From contig JAJKFL010000002.1 of NCBI GenBank assembly GCA_021186555.1, forward strand, positions 9,423,001-9,487,000: a DNA stretch of 64,000 nucleotides, in the 5' to 3' direction. Of this stretch, positions 59,101 to 64,000 are shown one piece after another; positions within the stretch are counted from its first letter, which is position 1, and every line of letters begins with the position of its first letter. The translations under genes and the position numbers were made by a program. The DNA is from Reticulitermes speratus (Eukaryota > Arthropoda > Insecta > Blattodea > Rhinotermitidae). The notes under the pieces are model-generated. The model searched no databases and was not told the origin of the DNA. It saw only the letters and a list, made by a program, of their open reading frames with translations.

Positions 59101-59598
59101 AGTAAATTTTTACCAATTTCATTGTCACTTTTCTTTACCCTGAATTCTACTTAAGAAAATTTTGGTGTGTGCTCCATGCATGGGGGCAGATGGTACACCA
59201 GTAAATATGGTAATTTACAAAAGCCAGACAATGTACAGGCATTAATATTAAATTTATGATAATTTGCTGAGGGAATTGGAATTATTGACTGTAGGAACTT
59301 CTGGACCTCTTGGTGGAGAGATTCAACATTCCTGATCCATCATTGGTCTACGATGACAACAAGGACTCTTTGGAGTCAGAAAAGACAGTCAAGAACTCTC
59401 AGAGAGAAGACTGGAAGAGGTATAGGAAAATATACTGCCAGCCTGTGCAGTTCAGAGTGCTGAATGTGTTGAGGCATTGGGTGGATCATCATTTTTACGA
59501 CTTTGAGCGAGACCCATCATTGTTTGCAAAGCTTCATACGTTTCTTGACACAGTCAATGGCAAGTCTATGAGAAAGTGGGTTGCCTCTGTTCTCAAAA

Positions 59599-60246
59599 TA
59601 GTTAGCATCAAACTTTTGTATTATAAGCAGCTCTGGAGGAAATTAATGAAGTAAGTTCTATTTTAAGTGTGTGTAAAGTAACTATTTTATGTGACAGATT
59701 CAATCAATTAGCCCTGTTTTTAGTGTCGATCCCGCATACTAAATTTAATCCAAACGAGTTTTAGCGTTTTCATCAAATTAACATGCTTATGTAAAGACAA
59801 AAAACTGAAGGATACGACCTCCCCATTATGGGTTTATTTCATACATTTCTTCTATATCCAGTGGAAGGGACTGCTCACGTGGCTTAAAATTCATAAGGGA
59901 TTTCAGACATAAATATGGACAGACAGACACTGACAAGATCTGATATCTCATATTGAAGTATATATTATTTTATGTCTTATTATCTTGCGTGTACAAATTT
60001 CGTCGTACTTAGCTGAATGGCGTTATTTGAGGACTCAATCATGTAGCTTCGTGCGACTTAAAAAGACAGTTTTTTGACGGTATTTTAATGTTCATTGCTG
60101 ATGGTTATACAAGCACAAAGGGATGTCTTCCATTAAGTTTATTACCATCTGTCGTCAGTACTTTTAAACAATTCCCACTACTTCCCAGAGCACCAACTTT
60201 TCCACTTCCCAGTGCACTTGTGTTGTCAGTTAAGTTTCAGTCCTCC

Positions 60247-60277
<31 letters not shown>

Positions 60278-60497
60278 CACATATACATTCACCGATCCAA
60301 CATCCACGTAAGTGGGATTGGATATGGAATTCGTCCTTGTGGTTAATTTCTAATTGCGTGCAATCAATGTGATGTTTAGGGTGTACGATCTTCTCGATAT
60401 AATAATAATAATAGTAATAATAATAAGTAGAAACAAGTCATGAAGGTAAGGTAACCATAGTATGGAATCAACAACTGCAAACAGACAGAAACATCCC
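59599..60497 (+). repeat. Direct repeat R' (end of unit 2)
   Basis: Counterpart of 31437-32335, again beginning inside Sos exon 14 and ending at the unit junction. It appears identical to the unit 1 R'. Confidence 0.8.
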
Positions 60498-60499
60498 AT

Positions 60500-62655
60500 T
60501 CTGTAGTATTAATGGCGTACGTCATCTATAGTATTAAGAATTATTGTATATGTGGAGTATACATTAGTATGTACCTCGTTTGTTAGATAGTTGGTAAGTA
60601 ATTTTATCAAGATGTATGTTTTACCATGTTTGGTATTTATTTGTTCTTATTACAGTAGTCAATCAAGGGTTGAAATGTAACAAAATTGTAGTGTGCTCAA
60701 TATTTTTACTTGATATTTATTGCCCGTTTTATTTAATGTTAAGTTATTTTAATTATATATAAGAACATCATACTCGTGACGCTAGATGTTGTAAATACTT
60801 CCAGTAAGACGTGTAAAGAGTATCTCATGTTAATAAATATTTATTATCCGCAATCGTTGTTAAATTCCTTCATAGCAAATAATAAAATGTCTTCAGTGCT
60901 TGATATTCGTTATCCTGATGACTACCTTCCTGTCTGCCATCTGCCATGTGAAAGTAACACTTTTCAGATCAATGCTGCACAATGCCTGAAAGAGCATTTC
61001 TGTGTTTGAAGGTTTCCAGGTTTCGCCCGCTCGCCTTTCTGATAAGAGTGTTATTAAGATTAAGATGAGCATGGAGAATTTGTGGAATGATACTGACATA
61101 GGAAGACAGAAGTACTGGGAGAATCACCTATCCCAGTGCCACTTTTGGCACCACAAACCTCGCATATACTGGCCCGGGATCGCCGCCTCTGCCGTGAATA
61201 TCTCCCATTTTATCGATCATGTACCTTACGTTGTTAGCGTGTACGTCCTCGTTGATGCAGCCTGCAACTACCCGACAAGGAGGCCGTGGCTTCTTTCAGC
61301 TTTATTTAAAAATCAAGTTGCATACAACGTTTGAAAAAGCGGGTTTTGCCGCGAGTTTTTTCTTTCCCTGGCTGCAGTGTGTGTGGGGCACACGGTGTTA
61401 CGAGTTTGTGGCTAAGATGAACGTGTGGGTTGCTGGTGGTGTCAAGATGGTCAAGCTAGACCTGCATGGGCCGCCACCGTCTTCGCAAATGCAATGGCTT
61501 TTTCCCCCTGACGTACAGCCTCTTCTTTCTAGACATGTTCACTGCTGCCACGGATGCTGTGTCTGTGTAAATCAAGACTGGTGTGGTTGGTGAGCGTCGT
61601 AAACTTCCATCAACCTGTGATTGTGGAACAACTGAAGCCAATAGGCATCTCCATCTGAAGGAAAGAGACCTAGACATAGGAGGGAGAGTAATGTTAAAAT
61701 AGAGGTCAAAGAAATAGAGTGGCACGGCGTGCGCTGCGTTAATCTGGCTCAGAATTTTGGTACAGTTGCGGGCTTTTGAGAACACGATATGATCTTCCAA
61801 ACCCCATAAAGTGTGGGAAATTTCCCAACAATATCAGCGACTAACAGCTTGTCAAGAAGAATATGCTCCATGGAACTAATTAGTTAGCATCAATCGTTTG
61901 TATTATAAGCAGCTCTGGAGGAAATTATTTTAAGTGTGTGTAAAGTAACTATTTTATGTGACAGATTCAATCAATTAACCCTGTTTTTGGTGTCGATCCC
62001 GCATACTAAATTTAATCGAAACGAGTTTTAGTGTTTTCATCAAATTAACATGCTTATGTAAAGACAAAAAATTGAAGGATACGACCTCCCCATTATGGGT
62101 TTATTTCATACATTTCTTCTATATCCAGTGGAAGGGACTGCTCACGTGGCTTAAAATGTATAAGGGATTTCAGACATAAATATGGACAGACAGACACTGA
62201 CAAGATCTGATATCTCATATTGAAGTATATATTATTTTATGTCTTATTATCTTGCGTGTACAAATTTCGTTGTACTTAGCTGAATGGCGTTATTTGAGGA
62301 CTCAATCATGTAGCTTCGTGCGACTTAAAAAGACAGTTTTTTGACGGTATTTTCATGTTCATTGCTTATGGTTATACAAGCACAAAGGGATGTCTTCCAT
62401 TAAGTTTATTACCATCTCTCGTCAGTACTTTTAAACAATTCCCACTACTTCCCAGAGCACCAACTTTCCCACTTCCCAGTGCACTTGTGTCGTCAGTTAA
62501 GTTTCAGTCCTCCTTACATACATACATACACATATACAATCACCGATCCAACATCCACGTAAGTGGGATTGGATATGGAATTCGTCCTTGTGGTTAATTT
62601 CTAATTGCGTGCAATCAATGTGATGTTTAGGGTGTACGATCTTCTCGATATAATG

Positions 62656-62692
<37 letters not shown>

Positions 62693-63224
62693 TAAGTAGA
62701 AACAAGTCATGAAGGTAAGGTAACCATAGTATGGAATCAACAACTGCAAACAGACAGAAACATCCCTAACAATAAACCGGATATAATCCGTGATAATGAA
62801 AAAGGAACATGTATGTTAAGAGACGTTGCAATTTCAGGAGACAGAAACGTGATCAAGAAAGAAACTGAAAATATTCTAAAATATAAAAACCTTACAGTAG
62901 TAATACAGCGCATGTGCAATGTGGGGGAAAAAATTATACCAGTGTTAAGAGGGGCAAATGGAACTGTCTCAAATTCGTTCAGAAAATATACGAGCAACAT
63001 GACGGGAAAAGCACGAAATCAAGGAACTACAGTAAGCAGCCATATTGGGCACTGCACACATACTGCGGAAAGTACTGATGTAAAGGTACAAAACGTTTAA
63101 CATGGGAAAAACCTTATATGTACCATAAATTGTAACTACAGAATAGCTGCAACACTATATACCCTAGAAATATGGTTTGTTTCGGGTATGTAATTGTAAA
63201 TACCCTGAATAAAGGTGATAACAC

Positions 63225-63260
<36 letters not shown>

Positions 63261-64000
63261 TTGTACACAAATGTGCATGTTACGGTTCCTTTCTGAGGTC
63301 GTTTAGTGACCGCGTTCTGATTGTTTAACTGAAATGCGCACGACGAGCCAGTTAATTATTAACATAGTAGATAAATAAAGTCTAACACAACTAATTTGTT
63401 ATAGAAATAATAGATTTTTTATAAAATTGCTACATGTTTCGACCCAATCGGATATCACCAAGCTTATAAAATATACTAAAGCTGCAATAAGATGAATTTT
63501 GAACACAATTAATAAAATTTTAATGCGACTGTAAGTATGAGATGTGAATCCATGGAATGATAACTGTATTGATATAAAACTAGCATCTTTTACATATTTT
63601 TACAAGCCTGATAATGATCCTATCAGGTAAACATGTAATTGTTTTATAAGAACAAAACCCATGGCTACTATAATAAAAGAGTTAAGACTGTATTTATCCG
63701 TTATATAATAATTTATTAAGACACAATGTGATCTCTTTCCTCAATATAGTTCCAGTTAAATTTTCGTTCTGCGGTTATTTCGTCGAACACTACCCATTGT
63801 CCAAGTTATACATAATACGCCAGGCGTACCTCAGACAGTGGAATAAATACGTGTAAAACGAATCAGCCACTGTCACGCCTTTAGAGAAACATCACTTTTC
63901 GTTGCTATATTCTGTCAAAGACTGATACCGCTTCTTGTACCTTGTACTACGTTATCTGTCATAGGCTATGCTTGTCTACACAGAACGCAAGAACGGTTGT
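60500..64000. repeat. Tandem unit 3, cut by the window edge
   Basis: Corresponds to 4171 to about 7677 of unit 1: segment A (60500-61880), R (61881-62766), LINE tail and the start of the Sos 5' flank. It tracks unit 2 almost exactly until about 63873, then shows a two-base gap and four substitutions in the final 127 bases. Whether a third Sos copy follows is outside the window. Confidence 0.9.
62695..63259 (+). mobile_element. LINE tail, unit 3 copy
   Basis: Counterpart of 6369-6933 with the partial frame at 62813-63100; the preceding AAT run carries an AAAAAT interruption absent from the other units. Confidence 0.65.

Larger units (their letters stand above)
36668..59654 (+). pseudogene. 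Sos: Son of sevenless, partial copy 2 (exons 1-14, no CDC25)
   Basis: Exons: 36668-36772, 39885-40148, 46386-46468, 49269-49349, 49734-49961, 50392-50532, 51546-51755, 52203-52318, 52419-52549, 53794-53994, 54203-54320, 54934-55090, 57272-57379, 59295-59654. All splice sites match copy 1. It shares the TAG in exon 5 (49887-49889) and the loss of homology after the REM domain (59599). It differs in exon 3, one base shorter, which shifts the frame. The copy therefore carries two independent obstacles to a full REM-containing product even before its truncated end. An upstream 10-codon frame like that at 8445 is also present. Confidence 0.85.
32338..60499. repeat. Tandem unit 2 of the 28.16-kb array
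   Basis: Same order as unit 1: segment A, R (33719-34604), LINE tail, Sos exons 1-14, R' (59599-60497). Differences from unit 1 are few and many are one-base changes in homopolymers (poly-G near 39174, CCC in exon 3, CCCCC near 53426) plus microsatellite length. Its segment A is like unit 3, not unit 1. Confidence 0.95.

Overview
The window looks like insect nuclear DNA, most likely from Blattodea (cockroach or termite). It is AT-rich, has long introns, and its repeats resemble families I associate with cockroach and termite genomes: a jockey-type LINE, tRNA-derived SINEs, a LINE tail flanked by AAT microsatellites, and a repeat carrying a CTGAAGATGG...GAAAC motif. The order assignment is inference; no search was possible.

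The dominant structure is a tandem array with a period of about 28.16 kb. Unit 1 is 4171-32337, unit 2 is 32338-60499, and unit 3 starts at 60500 and runs off the window. Positions 1-4170 are single-copy left flank, with one plausible exon of an unidentified gene (2385-2559).

The only recognisable host gene is the Ras exchange factor Son of sevenless (Sos), on the plus strand, once per complete unit (8503-31492 and 36668-59654). Fourteen exons with mostly consensus splice sites encode the histone-fold, DH, PH and REM parts, about 750 codons. The homology stops abruptly at the end of the REM domain. No CDC25 catalytic domain or proline-rich tail is present in either unit. Both copies share an in-frame TAG at codon 230 (DH start), and the unit 2 copy also has a one-base deletion in exon 3. 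As assembled, neither copy can encode a working exchange factor; they look like recently duplicated, unprocessed partial copies, or an assembly artefact built on one real locus.

The introns carry a nested set of transposons, repeated in both units. Intron 2 holds a decayed piggyBac element with a pogo/Tigger-like TIR element and a near-perfect hairpin inside its proposed boundaries, followed by a truncated jockey LINE that is interrupted by a SINE. Intron 12 holds a second pogo/Tigger-like element containing a LINE fragment with clear target-site duplications. Downstream of the truncated Sos, a 0.9 kb repeat (R') at about 1.3% divergence from a copy near the unit start (R) leads into the next unit.

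The array history appears to have at least two steps: an older R/R' duplication, then a very recent expansion of the 28 kb unit. No CRISPR array, tRNA gene, rRNA gene or new defence or biosynthetic system was found.
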